A DNA stretch of 64,000 nt from UBA5239 sp040391785 (GCA_040391785.1 JBEBXH010000018.1:1-64000), one strand, 5' to 3'. Shown: positions 49,200 through 58,016, counted from the stretch's first letter. Numbers and translations are program-made. Notes: generated by a model not told the origin, from the sequence alone.

Positions 49200-51705
49200 G
49201 GTACATCGCGCCGGTCAGGCCGTTGAATTCCGCCGCTGCTTCCCAGATGATTTCCAGCTTGTTCGTGCCCTTCCGGCAGAGATCGTTGATCTCGGAAACG
49301 AGGTTCCGCGGATCGTAAATCCGGGCGTGTTTGAACGGCGGAATCTCTTCGCCGTTGACCAGCACCCGCGCCTCGCCGGCGATGGTTTCGCTCTCGGCCA
49401 GGATGAACAGCGCGCCGTCGTGATACTCGAACTCCGCCGTAAACACGGCATGCGCCGGGTAAATCCGGCAGGCCTGCGGCGAAAGGTCGAAAATCGGACG
49501 CGGTTTCCGCCGCTCAGGGTAATCTTCGTAAGTTCCGGCGATGTCGCGCAGCAGCGCGTGGCGGCACTTGCCGTAATCGCGCCCGCCAAGCGTCACGTGC
49601 CAGTCTTTCAGCACAGCATGAAGGTTCGGCAGCGGCGGCACGTAATCCCATTGCGGATGCTCCATATAATCGAAGTCGAAAACCGGGAAAATCTCCGGCA
49701 GGAGATACTCCGGGCATTTGATCTCGTCATCGCGCAATTCCAGTACCACGGCGTCATATCCAGCCAGCGCGAACCGCTTATCGGTCAGGCGGTGGTAAAA
49801 GTCGTTCATGACATTGCACAGATAAACGTTTTTGTCCGTTTCGATCCGGAAAATGCCGTTGGCGGATTGATTATTGAATACGTACAGCACGTCGCCGCGG
49901 AACTGCGTCATCAGCGAGGTCGCGGCAGCGGCATTTTCCGAATAAAACCGGAAACCGTCGCGCCCGACCAGTTCCGCAGGATCGTTGACGATGCCGATGC
50001 CCGCCTCGCGGAATTTACCCAGATACGGACGCTCCAGCTCAAACGGCAACACCAGCGTATCGTACTCCTTGGTGCCGCAGCGGACCTTGCCGTTCTGCAC
50101 AGGCGCGGCCCCCAGCGTTTCCTCGTCGGCCAGTTCAAACTGAATCTGGTGATCAAGCAGGAACTGAACGCATTCATAGAGCCGCTCGCGGTACTCGCGG
50201 GCCAGCTCCATTTCGGCAGGCATCAACATCCGGAACACGGTTTCCGGGAAAAGCACGCAGACCGCAGTCCGGCTCCGCGCCTCGCCGAGCTTGTGCCCGA
50301 GCTTTGCCGCGTATTCCCCGAACTTGCTGAATTCCGGGTAATCCGGCGACTGAAAAAAGAACGATTTACCGGCGTCGTCCTTGCGGAAACCGTCGTAGGA
50401 ATAGTGAAATCCGTGCGGCACCAGCCAGTTGACGCCGAGCGCGTACAGCCAATGCATGTTTTTGCGCATGCCGTCATGCCCGAAATTGTAGGGGTTGCAG
50501 CCGAAACATTCGCTTTGGACGCGGTGCTCGCCGAGCTGCTCGGCGGCGGACGAAACCAGCTTGCCGCCGAGGTTCAGCGACTTGAAGTTTTTGCCGTCCG
50601 GAATATTGGGCGTGATATGGTCGAAACCGGGAATTCCGACCTGTTTCTGCAGCGCGAACATATTCATGCCGTTGGTCGCCGCCAGCGGATCTTCCTCGCC
50701 GATGCCGTGTCCGCAGAGCTGGATGCCGTGCTCCTTGCACCAGCGGTTCACCGGCTCATAAAACGACTCAACGAAAAGCTCCTGTACGGTCTGCCAATAA
50801 GCCAGGCGGAGTTCGCGGTTTTCGGCGCTGTTACCACGGAAAATCCGGTGGTAATTGCCTTTGAGCGGCCGGCCGCGGCGCTGTTGAAACTCCGCGTCTA
50901 GGCGCGGCGTCCAGGAGAACCAGCCGCCGGTAGCGGTTTCGTCGGTGAAAATCCCCGGGACCACATTGCCGAATTTATCGCCGAGGCATTGGAAATATTT
51001 TTCATGGGTCAGCTCGATGAACTTACGGACGCAGTCCGGGTTCAGGTTGTCGGGAATGTGGCCGTATTTGCTGTTTTCGACCGTGTCGGCAGTGACGGCG
51101 TAGACCTTCCAGCCCGCCGGCACCTCGATTTTCAGCTGCAGATGCGGATAAAACGTCTCCGCGCGGTAATGGAAATATTCCTCTTTGCCGAACAAATGCA
51201 CATAATACGGGCTGCGCCAGCCGCACTGGAAAAAGCGGCTGCGAACGACCCCGACGTCGTCAAAAATATCCTGTGATTCAAGCACATTTCCATGCTCGTC
51301 GGTGCGGACCATCAAGGCTTCGATCAACCGTCCGTCGCCCAACGAAACATCGATCGCGCCCGCCTCGAATTCATGGAAATTCAGACCGCGCGCCGCGAAC
51401 TCGGGGTTATCCATGAATACCCTGCCGCCCGCCGGCCCGCTCGGAAACGGGTCCTCGTCATAAAGCCACGCCTCCATGCCGAGCTTCTCCGCCTCCTCGA
51501 CGATGAAGCGCATGAGACCGAACCACTCGCGCGAACCGTACGGCGTTTTGAGCCCCGCCCGCGGGTGCATGAAGAAACTGCGGATTCCCTGCTGGTGCAT
51601 GAGCCCGATCTGCAGCGCGAGTTCCCCGCGCTCGAGCTCATGATTCAGGAACCAGAACGGCGCCGGGTAATAATCCCGAACCTCTAAATTTTTCAAGCTG
51701 TCCAT
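49189..51705 (-). CDS. GH106-like glycoside hydrolase
   Basis: 838 aa from ATG 51705 (the frame extends to a TTG at 51714). No signal peptide. The N-terminus RDYYPAPFWFLNHELERGEL, LMHQQGIRSFFMHPRAGLKT and GMEAWLYDEDPFPSGPAGGR corresponds to the barrel start of alpha-L-rhamnosidases of GH106 and relatives; PGIFTDETATGG and NGMNMFALQKQVGIPGFDHI follow, and the C-terminal quarter is beta-sandwich. Rhamnosidase activity is a family guess. It lies 82 nt behind the DUF4838 gene in the LacI cassette, but a separate promoter cannot be excluded. Confidence 0.75.
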   Translation of the reverse strand: MDSLKNLEVRDYYPAPFWFLNHELERGELALQIGLMHQQGIRSFFMHPRAGLKTPYGSREWFGLMRFIVEEAEKLGMEAWLYDEDPFPSGPAGGRVFMDNPEFAARGLNFHEFEAGAIDVSLGDGRLIEALMVRTDEHGNVLESQDIFDDVGVVRSRFFQCGWRSPYYVHLFGKEEYFHYRAETFYPHLQLKIEVPAGWKVYAVTADTVENSKYGHIPDNLNPDCVRKFIELTHEKYFQCLGDKFGNVVPGIFTDETATGGWFSWTPRLDAEFQQRRGRPLKGNYHRIFRGNSAENRELRLAYWQTVQELFVESFYEPVNRWCKEHGIQLCGHGIGEEDPLAATNGMNMFALQKQVGIPGFDHITPNIPDGKNFKSLNLGGKLVSSAAEQLGEHRVQSECFGCNPYNFGHDGMRKNMHWLYALGVNWLVPHGFHYSYDGFRKDDAGKSFFFQSPDYPEFSKFGEYAAKLGHKLGEARSRTAVCVLFPETVFRMLMPAEMELAREYRERLYECVQFLLDHQIQFELADEETLGAAPVQNGKVRCGTKEYDTLVLPFELERPYLGKFREAGIGIVNDPAELVGRDGFRFYSENAAAATSLMTQFRGDVLYVFNNQSANGIFRIETDKNVYLCNVMNDFYHRLTDKRFALAGYDAVVLELRDDEIKCPEYLLPEIFPVFDFDYMEHPQWDYVPPLPNLHAVLKDWHVTLGGRDYGKCRHALLRDIAGTYEDYPERRKPRPIFDLSPQACRIYPAHAVFTAEFEYHDGALFILAESETIAGEARVLVNGEEIPPFKHARIYDPRNLVSEINDLCRKGTNKLEIIWEAAAEFNGLTGAMYLIR

Positions 51706-51717
51706 ATGATCCAATTA

Positions 51718-51758
51718 CCGGTTTTTTTGTACAACACAAACAATACCCGAAAAACCGG
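51718..51758. other. Inverted repeat in the DUF4838-GH106 gap
   Basis: CCGGTTTTT / AAAAACCGG, 9-bp arms with a 23-nt loop. Placed between two same-strand genes, it could attenuate or process the transcript; evidence is weak. Confidence 0.35.
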
Positions 51759-51787
51759 CACATTCAAGCTCGGTTCTCACTTTTGAT

Positions 51788-54583
51788 TCAATCTTGAGGT
51801 TTCGCTGCCGGATATAATTCCGCGCTCAGAATTTCCAGTTTTCCGGTTCCATTCACCAGATTCAGGAACACCGTGCATTTGTCCGCGTCGGGAATAATTC
51901 GGCCCCGGAGCACTTTCTCTTTTCCGTCCGTGCCGGGGCTGCTCAAATTAATATTTCCACGGTTCAGTCCCGGCTGCGCGGAGCTGCGCAGCCAGATGTC
52001 GAAGCGGGCATTGAACCCTTGCGGCGTCCTGAAACGGACGCGGAAATCATATGCCTGCCCCTTCACCACCGGAATATTCTGGTGAAGCCTGCCCCACACT
52101 CCCTTGTAGGCGTTGGCGTCTCCGGCCTCGGTGCAATCGATCACCAGCGGATATTTTTTGAATTGAAAGGTGAATTTGCCGCTGCGGATATCGGCTTTCC
52201 AGTCTCCGGTCAGAACATTGCCCGGGTGCGGCCCCACAGAATCCGCTTCCTCAAGCGACAGGTAAATCGGCCGCCAGATACCGCTCAAACCGTTCTGTTT
52301 TTCAACCCGGACGACAAGATGATTTTCGCCCTCGACAGCTTTGCCGGTAATATCGATCTCGAAGGGTTTTTTCCACGAATCCGGATCGCCCTGGTATGGA
52401 AAGGGACGATCCGCTATTTTCTGGCCGTTCAGCCAGATTCCGGCGCTGCCGTCCACCGCCCCAAAGGTCAGTTTCAATAATTGATCTTTGCCGACGCTTT
52501 TCACGTTGAACGAGGTGCGGTACCAGCCGACGCCCTTGAAAGGCGCGCCGTGGCTTTCCGCCCATTTCAGGCCGGGCGGCTGCTTTTCCCAATGCGAATC
52601 GGTGCCTATCGGCTCCCAATCCCCGGATTTCTCCGCAAACCATTTTTCATTGATGCCGCTGTTGCGGGGATCGAAGCGAATGGCCCAGTTTTCCAGCTCG
52701 CGGCTGTTGTCGTCCAGCAGGGCCAGATGGAGCGGCCAGTGGCGGCCTTCCAGATAGCTCGAGACACTGATATTGGCGTAGCCGTATTGTTCATGATCCT
52801 GCCGGAATTGCTTTAATTTTTTCAAATTCCGGGTAAATTCTCCGGTTTTTCCGTCTTTTTTGTACTGGCGGAAACCGCGTTGCGTATCCATCACCAGCGC
52901 GGCATCCTCCAGGCCCATGCGGACGAATTTGATCCGGGCCGTGGCCGCCGGGTCGCCTGCCGCGTTTTTCAAAGCGGTGTCCAGCAGTTCGAAACTGCGC
53001 TGCATGATTTTGGGAGTGAAAATCGTATCCGCCTGCAGAAAGAAGTCCGCGTAATTTCCCCCTTCGATAAAGTTCGAATCCCCGCCCTTGCCCTGCCGGG
53101 TGGCCTTTTCCAATACGGAATAATATTCCCTCATGGCCGGAGCCGCCGCGCCGAACGCGGCAAAATAGTCGTTTTCCAGCTCCGCGATGCTTTTGTTCAT
53201 ACCGCTGCCATGCTTGGAGGCAATGATGTAGTTTGTCAGGCCGTTGGCCCCGTACATGCCGGTCAAAGAATCCATATCGGAGGCGATCAACCCGTGGTCG
53301 CGGGCAAAATCGAAGCAATCCACGAAGTCGCGGTAATAAACCAGCGGAAAATTATGCCCGTCCAGCGTGAAATTCGGGCGGAACATCAGGCTGACGCCGT
53401 TGTCGGCCCACCCCTGCCAGAGCCGCTTGAACATGGCGACCTTGGCATCGGTCCACGGGTACATGATCGGCGGGCAGAAACGCAGGATGATCCGCTCATT
53501 GAGCTTGGTATTTACCGGTGGTTCGTAGTAATTGGCATAAATACAGCCGATGATGCGGTGCGCCGGATTGACCTTGTCCGCTTCCTGCTGGACAGCCTGA
53601 TAGAATTTGGCGTAACGCTCCGAAAGTGATCCGAGCTCGCGGTGCCACTGCGGATTTTTCGTGCTGAATTCCCGCCGGGCACGCTCGAGCCGTCCGGAAT
53701 CGGTGTCGGCATCGGCCGCCATGCAGTTCGGACAAACGCATTTACCGGCGGTATCGTTCTCGTTGCAATTAATGATGTCCGAGGGTTTGCCGCTTTGCCA
53801 GTCCTCGACGACCCGGGCGATGAGCCCCCGGTCGGTCACGCACATGCTGACCAGGTCGGGGCGGCCGTTGTAAAACAGCGGATCGGGACGCCGGGTACCA
53901 TCGGGCAGCAGATTGAAGTATTCAGGGTTGCTTTGGCCGAACCGTTCCAGATATTTGGTGAAGGCGTGTCCATGGTTGAGGTTGTCGATCATGGAAAAAC
54001 GGTGGCGGCGCAGCCACAAAGCCTCGTCGTCGCGGAATTTCGTCGCATTTTTGGGATTCGACCATGCTGCGGGGTTGCATGACTGCCGCCAGTTCGCAAA
54101 GCGCAGCGGCGGCTTCACGGTCCATTCGCCGTCATTCAGCGGGATGGATGCTTGTGCCGGGGCCAAGGTCCCCTGTGCGCCGGGCCAGAGCCAGCGGATC
54201 CCGAGCTCTTTTTCCAGAAGGTCATACACGCCGAAAAGCGTTCCCGCCGCAGTACTGCGGTTCAGTGCTTCACCGGAACCGTCGACCCCGGCGATATCGA
54301 TCCGGTTGCCGGCAATACGGACTTTGGCGGCATTTTTTTCCAGGCCTGTCAGATCAAGATTAGAGGCCCTGCCGAGATAAATCCGGGCATTGGCCGCGCC
54401 GGGCGCCGTCACCACCGGCAGGGCCGTTCCCGTGACCAGTTTGACATGCAGCGCCAATTCGCTTGCCGCGAATTTTTCCACCGCCAAAGCATCCGCCGGA
54501 ATGACGATCTCCGTTTTTTCCACCAACACGGCGGCGTGAATGGAAACGGACAGACAGAAAAGCAGAATTATTTTCAATTTCAC
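51788..54583 (-). CDS. Secreted DUF4838 multidomain protein
   Basis: 931 aa with a GTG start (GGAGG 7 nt upstream). Signal peptide (MKLKIILLFCLSVSIHAA); an alpha-glucuronidase-N-like domain (about 20-140: EKFAASELALHVKLVTGTAL, GTLFGVYDLLEKELGIRWLW); DUF4838 (about 190-490: CVTDRGLIARVVEDWQSGKP, CNENDTAGKCVCPNCMAADA, YANYYEPPVNTKL); then a GH2-type sugar-binding jelly roll (about 640-770: GVGWYRTSFNVKSVGKDQLL) and a final beta-sandwich. DUF4838 proteins are GH20/GH84-like in context but uncharacterised. Follows the pseudopilin by 20 nt. Confidence 0.85.
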   Translation of the reverse strand: MKLKIILLFCLSVSIHAAVLVEKTEIVIPADALAVEKFAASELALHVKLVTGTALPVVTAPGAANARIYLGRASNLDLTGLEKNAAKVRIAGNRIDIAGVDGSGEALNRSTAAGTLFGVYDLLEKELGIRWLWPGAQGTLAPAQASIPLNDGEWTVKPPLRFANWRQSCNPAAWSNPKNATKFRDDEALWLRRHRFSMIDNLNHGHAFTKYLERFGQSNPEYFNLLPDGTRRPDPLFYNGRPDLVSMCVTDRGLIARVVEDWQSGKPSDIINCNENDTAGKCVCPNCMAADADTDSGRLERARREFSTKNPQWHRELGSLSERYAKFYQAVQQEADKVNPAHRIIGCIYANYYEPPVNTKLNERIILRFCPPIMYPWTDAKVAMFKRLWQGWADNGVSLMFRPNFTLDGHNFPLVYYRDFVDCFDFARDHGLIASDMDSLTGMYGANGLTNYIIASKHGSGMNKSIAELENDYFAAFGAAAPAMREYYSVLEKATRQGKGGDSNFIEGGNYADFFLQADTIFTPKIMQRSFELLDTALKNAAGDPAATARIKFVRMGLEDAALVMDTQRGFRQYKKDGKTGEFTRNLKKLKQFRQDHEQYGYANISVSSYLEGRHWPLHLALLDDNSRELENWAIRFDPRNSGINEKWFAEKSGDWEPIGTDSHWEKQPPGLKWAESHGAPFKGVGWYRTSFNVKSVGKDQLLKLTFGAVDGSAGIWLNGQKIADRPFPYQGDPDSWKKPFEIDITGKAVEGENHLVVRVEKQNGLSGIWRPIYLSLEEADSVGPHPGNVLTGDWKADIRSGKFTFQFKKYPLVIDCTEAGDANAYKGVWGRLHQNIPVVKGQAYDFRVRFRTPQGFNARFDIWLRSSAQPGLNRGNINLSSPGTDGKEKVLRGRIIPDADKCTVFLNLVNGTGKLEILSAELYPAAKPQD

Positions 54584-54603
54584 AATTTATCCTCCGTTCA
54601 GAA

Positions 54604-55344
54604 TCAAAAGACCCAGGATTTATACCAGGGCGAGGTGGAATCCTTGTCCTTGCAGTTGATGACCTCCTTGACCAGCGATGCGTGTCCGTCAACCCAGCCT
54701 ATATTCACCCCCATTCCCGTCGGATTTCCGGGCGGAGGGGTATTTGACGCGGCCCCGGGCAGCACCGGACCGCTTGCCAGGCTCGGATGCCGGTAATAAG
54801 TGCGCTCGAAATTATAGGATGCCACAGCAGTACCCGAGCAACTCTCCAGCAGCCAGATCATGGTACTCGGGCTTGTAACCTTGGAAATATTCGCTCCATA
54901 CGTAACCGTACCGATCGTCACTGCACCACTCAGAGTCAAGTTACTGGCGTAGGACAGCCCTTCGGCGCCAGCGATGACTTTGTTGGAGTCCGCCGTATAG
55001 GCCGGAGTCTGGTCAGACGGGCATTTGAAAACCTTGATGACATCAGTTTTCTCAAAAGTCGGCTTGCCGTCAACGATCTTGACATTGGCCCCGATGTATT
55101 CGCCGATCAACTGCGTCAGAAATACCCCGTCGCCCCCGCCGACTCCGCGCCTGGGAAAAACGCCATTGTCGTCAATATACATATTGGTCCCCATCCCCAA
55201 CTGCTTCAGATTGTTGAGGCAGGTCGCGGCATGCGCCTTTTCCCGCGCTTTGTTCAGTGCCGGCAGCAGCATGGCCGCTAGAATCGCGATAATCGCTATC
55301 ACTACCAGCAACTCTATGAGTGTAAATGATTTTCTTGGGTTCAT
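54604..55344 (-). CDS. Pseudopilin with expanded H-X32-DG region
   Basis: 246 aa. Leader MNPRKS, then FTLIELLVVIAIIAIL; -1 residue is Ser, not Gly. The His of YYRHPSL is followed by DG only 32 residues later (NIGWVDGHA), so the standard H-X9-DG is interrupted by a Gly/Pro-rich insert. GGAGATTAAG precedes the ATG. Lies 20 nt behind the LacI gene and 20 nt before the DUF4838 gene, i.e. regulator-pseudopilin-exported enzyme. Confidence 0.9.
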   Translation of the reverse strand: MNPRKSFTLIELLVVIAIIAILAAMLLPALNKAREKAHAATCLNNLKQLGMGTNMYIDDNGVFPRRGVGGGDGVFLTQLIGEYIGANVKIVDGKPTFEKTDVIKVFKCPSDQTPAYTADSNKVIAGAEGLSYASNLTLSGAVTIGTVTYGANISKVTSPSTMIWLLESCSGTAVASYNFERTYYRHPSLASGPVLPGAASNTPPPGNPTGMGVNIGWVDGHASLVKEVINCKDKDSTSPWYKSWVF

Positions 55345-55364
55345 TTCTTAATCTCCATTGTTTT

Positions 55365-56345
55365 TTATGCAATTGTTAGCGATGGTACTTGTTCTCCGTT
55401 CTGCAGTGCTTCCAGCTTGTCAAAAGCAATGTGAACCATGTCTTCCATTAACTCGCTCACCTGGATAACCGGCGCGGACAAGGTGAAATAGCGGATCTTT
55501 TCGCTGGTCACGATCAGCGGGTACAGATCTTTACGAAAACCGAAATGGCAGCCGAATAGCTGGCAGATTTCGTTGGCGACACGGAAGTCGATGGCCATGA
55601 CGGCGTCGAACGGCAATTCATCCGCTGCAAAAACATCGGCCATGGTGTCGAACATCCCGTGGTGGAACCCCGTGCCCCAGTAGACGATCGACTCGTCGAA
55701 TTTTTTCCCGTGCTGCTTCAGCGCTTCCTGATAAATGGCGAAGCGCTCCTGCGCGTGCTGCGGTTCCCGGCATTCCTCCACAAAGGCCAGGCGCTGCACG
55801 CCCCGGGCAAAACATTCATCCAGCGCTTTCATGGTCGGGCGCCAGCTGTCGCCATATACCACATTTGTGTTGCGGGTCATGGAATTGTTGTATTTGCCGA
55901 TGATAATCATCGAGATACCCAGTTGCCTCAGCACGGCGATGATCTCCGCGTTGATATTACCGCTGACCAGAATGCCGTCCACCCGGCCGTCGCGCAGCAC
56001 GGGCGGCAACTCGTAAATCGAATCTTCCTTGCCGCTCAACTTGACCAGCGTCAGGTGCAGCTGGCGGTTGATCGCTTCAATGGCCATGGGGTTGACCAGT
56101 TCCACGTACGCGGGGTTGGAAAAATCGCGGTCGACCAGCACAAAGGCGATGTTGGAGGTGTAGCCGTTGCGGCTCTTTTTCGTCAGATCCTGAATGCTCG
56201 AGTTCAGCTTGTAATTCAGCTCATCGCAAGCGGCCAGCACCCGGTCGCGGGTCGTGGCCGAAACGCTGGTATTGCCGTTGAAAACTCTTGAAACCGTAGC
56301 TTTCGACACTTTCGCCCGGTTTGCCACATCATCCATGCTGATCAT
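55365..56345 (-). CDS. LacI family transcriptional regulator
   Basis: 326 aa. The N-terminal LacI HTH (MDDVANRAKVSKATVSRVFN) and hinge are followed by a periplasmic-binding-like sensor domain (IAFVLVDRDFSNPAYVELVN, VDGILVSGNINAEIIAVLRQ, FDAVMAIDFRVANEIC). It likely represses the pseudopilin-DUF4838(-GH106) genes behind it until a sugar binds, and itself through the palindrome at 56374-56391 just downstream of its -10 box. Confidence 0.93.
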   Translation of the reverse strand: MISMDDVANRAKVSKATVSRVFNGNTSVSATTRDRVLAACDELNYKLNSSIQDLTKKSRNGYTSNIAFVLVDRDFSNPAYVELVNPMAIEAINRQLHLTLVKLSGKEDSIYELPPVLRDGRVDGILVSGNINAEIIAVLRQLGISMIIIGKYNNSMTRNTNVVYGDSWRPTMKALDECFARGVQRLAFVEECREPQHAQERFAIYQEALKQHGKKFDESIVYWGTGFHHGMFDTMADVFAADELPFDAVMAIDFRVANEICQLFGCHFGFRKDLYPLIVTSEKIRYFTLSAPVIQVSELMEDMVHIAFDKLEALQNGEQVPSLTIA

Positions 56346-56373
56346 ACTCGAAAATTCCTGTTGAATTAGATTT

Positions 56374-56391
56374 CATGAAACCTGTTACATG
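56374..56391. promoter_or_regulatory. LacI-type operator candidate
   Basis: 18-bp palindrome; minus strand CATGTAAC-AG-GTTTCATG, arms matching 7 of 8. It follows the -10 box (56396) immediately, the usual place for an autorepressor site, and its form resembles TGTAACC-GGTTACA-type LacI-family operators. Confidence 0.55.
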
Positions 56392-56395
56392 ACTA

Positions 56396-56424
56396 ATTAT
56401 ACAGTCAAAACCCAATCTTGTCAA
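56396..56424 (-). promoter_or_regulatory. Consensus promoter of the LacI cassette
   Basis: Minus strand: -35 TTGACA (56424-56419), 17-nt spacer, -10 TATAAT (56401-56396). Leader of about 45 nt holding the putative operator. Confidence 0.85.
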
Positions 56425-56440
56425 CACCCCGAAACGAAAA

Positions 56441-56510
56441 AATTGGAGAATTGGTCGCCACTGCGTGGCTGAATTGGCCGGCACCGTTGGTGCCTGAATT
56501 GGAGAATTGG
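56441..56510. repeat. GAATTGG/hairpin modular repeat
   Basis: AATTGGAGAATTGG occurs at 56441-56454 and 56497-56510. Between them are two small perfect hairpins, GCCAC-TGC-GTGGC (56457-56469) and GGCACC-GTT-GGTGCC (56480-56494), each bordered by GAATTGG. Lies in the 218-nt gap between miaA and the LacI promoter. Confidence 0.65.
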
Positions 56511-56528
56511 GGAAAAAGCTTCTATGTT

Positions 56529-56555
56529 TGTCCGACTCGTCCGACTTGTCCGATG
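56529..56555. repeat. 9-nt tandem repeat (YGTCCGACT x3)
   Basis: Three units TGTCCGACT, CGTCCGACT, TGTCCGATG, 8 nt beyond the miaA stop. Same unit length and core as 246-272. Confidence 0.8.
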
Positions 56556-56563
56556 TTTTGGGT

Positions 56564-57448
56564 TCAGAAGCGGAGGTTGTCCCAGGGGTATTGCTGGTGG
56601 AGGGCTTCCGGGTGCTGGTGCTTGAACCAGGTGATCTGGCGGCGGGCGAATTGCCAGGTAGCGGTGATGATGTTCTGACGCATGGTTTCGTGGTCGATCT
56701 TGCCGTTCAGGTGGTCGGCGATGATGCTGTAGCCGAGCGCTTGCCAGGCCGTGGGCGACTCCAGCAGGCCGTTGGCGATGGCGGCGCGGGCTTCGTCGAT
56801 CCAGCCGGCTTCGAGCATTTTGTCAGTGCGGTGGGCAATGCGCTGTTTGAGTTCGTCGCGGTCGCGGATCAGGTTCCAGACGGTGGCATCGTAACGCAAC
56901 TGTGGTTTATGCAGCGTTTGGAGTTCGGTCATGGACTTGCCGGTGAGTGTATGGACCTCCAGCGCGCGGATGAGTTTGCGGCGGTGTTGGGAGAAACGCT
57001 CGTAATCCCCGGGGGATTTTTCGCGCATGATTTCCTTGAGCTTTTCGAAGCCCTCGTCGTGATCGTACAGGCGGTCGAGTTCGGCGCGGAGTTCGCGGTC
57101 GCCCGGCAGCGGGTCCAGCCCATAAAGCAGCGCTTTGATGTACATCCCGGTGCCCCCGGCGATGACCGGCAGACGGTTGCGGGACCAGATATCGGCAATG
57201 GCTCTTTCGGCCAGTTCCAGAAAAGTGTAGACGTCGACCCGGACGGAGAAATCGAAAACGTCGATCAGGTGATGCGGCACCCGCGCTTTTTCTTCGGCGG
57301 AGGGTTTGGCGGTGCCGATGTCGAGACCCTTGTAGAGCTGCATGGAATCGGCGGAAATGATCTCTCCGTTGTTCTCGGCGGCGATGCGGAGCGCGAGCTC
57401 GCTCTTGCCGCTGGCGGTGGGTCCGGTTATGACCAGCAGCTTATTCAT
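56564..57448 (-). CDS. miaA: tRNA dimethylallyltransferase
   Basis: 294 aa. P-loop LLVITGPTASGKSELALRIA at the N-terminus, IISADSMQLYKGLDIGTAKP, RVPHHLIDVFDF, GGTGMYIKALLYGLDP and the C-terminal QFARRQITWFKHQ are all MiaA landmarks. It adds the dimethylallyl group to A37 of tRNAs reading UNN codons. Last gene of the operon; its ATG lies 8 bp inside lspA. Confidence 0.96.
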   Translation of the reverse strand: MNKLLVITGPTASGKSELALRIAAENNGEIISADSMQLYKGLDIGTAKPSAEEKARVPHHLIDVFDFSVRVDVYTFLELAERAIADIWSRNRLPVIAGGTGMYIKALLYGLDPLPGDRELRAELDRLYDHDEGFEKLKEIMREKSPGDYERFSQHRRKLIRALEVHTLTGKSMTELQTLHKPQLRYDATVWNLIRDRDELKQRIAHRTDKMLEAGWIDEARAAIANGLLESPTAWQALGYSIIADHLNGKIDHETMRQNIITATWQFARRQITWFKHQHPEALHQQYPWDNLRF

Positions 57449-58016
57449 CCTTGGACGGCGGAGGCTCGGCGGCGACTGCCGTAGCGGCTTCCTGCTGCTT
57501 TTTCAGTTTCTCGTGGGACGGCCGGATCATGACCGAGAGGAAATAGATACCCAGCCCGATGCAGATCGCCATATCCGCCACGTTGAACGCCGGCCAATGG
57601 CTCCTTCCCCAGTAAAAATCGAGGAAGTCGATAACTTCGCCGCGCCAGACCCGGTCGATGGAGTTGCCGATGATGCCGCTCAGGATGATGAAGAGCGCCC
57701 AGTAGCGCTCGGTCCAGCCCTCGGTGAGCCAACGCATGAAGCAGATGGCGGCGGCGGCCACGACCAGCCCGATGACCAGGAGCAGCCAGACCTGGCCCTG
57801 CAGGACGCCCCAGGCGGCGCCTTTGTTGGTCACGTAGACCAGGTCGAAAAGGTCGGGAATGACGGTGATATGATTGCCGCGCAGGTGATGCGCGGCCAGA
57901 ATCTTGGTGACTTGGTCGATAATCAGCAGAAGGGCGCCGAAACCGGCGGCCCAGGCGATGACATGGCGCTCGCGCGGATTGATTTTCAGGTCCTTCTGAA
58001 TCAGATTACTCAACAT
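57441..58016 (-). CDS. lspA: Lipoprotein signal peptidase (signal peptidase II)
   Basis: 191 aa. Four transmembrane helices and the two catalytic aspartates: GIIGNSIDRVWRGEVIDFLD (first Asp) and WPAFNVADMAICIGLGIYFL (second Asp). It cleaves the signal of prolipoproteins at the inner membrane, needed for lipoproteins such as those at 1281 and 31745. A charged C-terminal tail of about 25 residues (SHEKLKKQQEAATAVAAEPP) exceeds the usual form. Overlaps the upstream gene by 11 bp. Confidence 0.95.
   Translation of the reverse strand: MLSNLIQKDLKINPRERHVIAWAAGFGALLLIIDQVTKILAAHHLRGNHITVIPDLFDLVYVTNKGAAWGVLQGQVWLLLVIGLVVAAAAICFMRWLTEGWTERYWALFIILSGIIGNSIDRVWRGEVIDFLDFYWGRSHWPAFNVADMAICIGLGIYFLSVMIRPSHEKLKKQQEAATAVAAEPPPSKDE

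Noticed and set aside
49150..50901. 583-codon plus-strand frame
   Set aside because: Antisense to the GH106-like gene, no ribosome site or domain.
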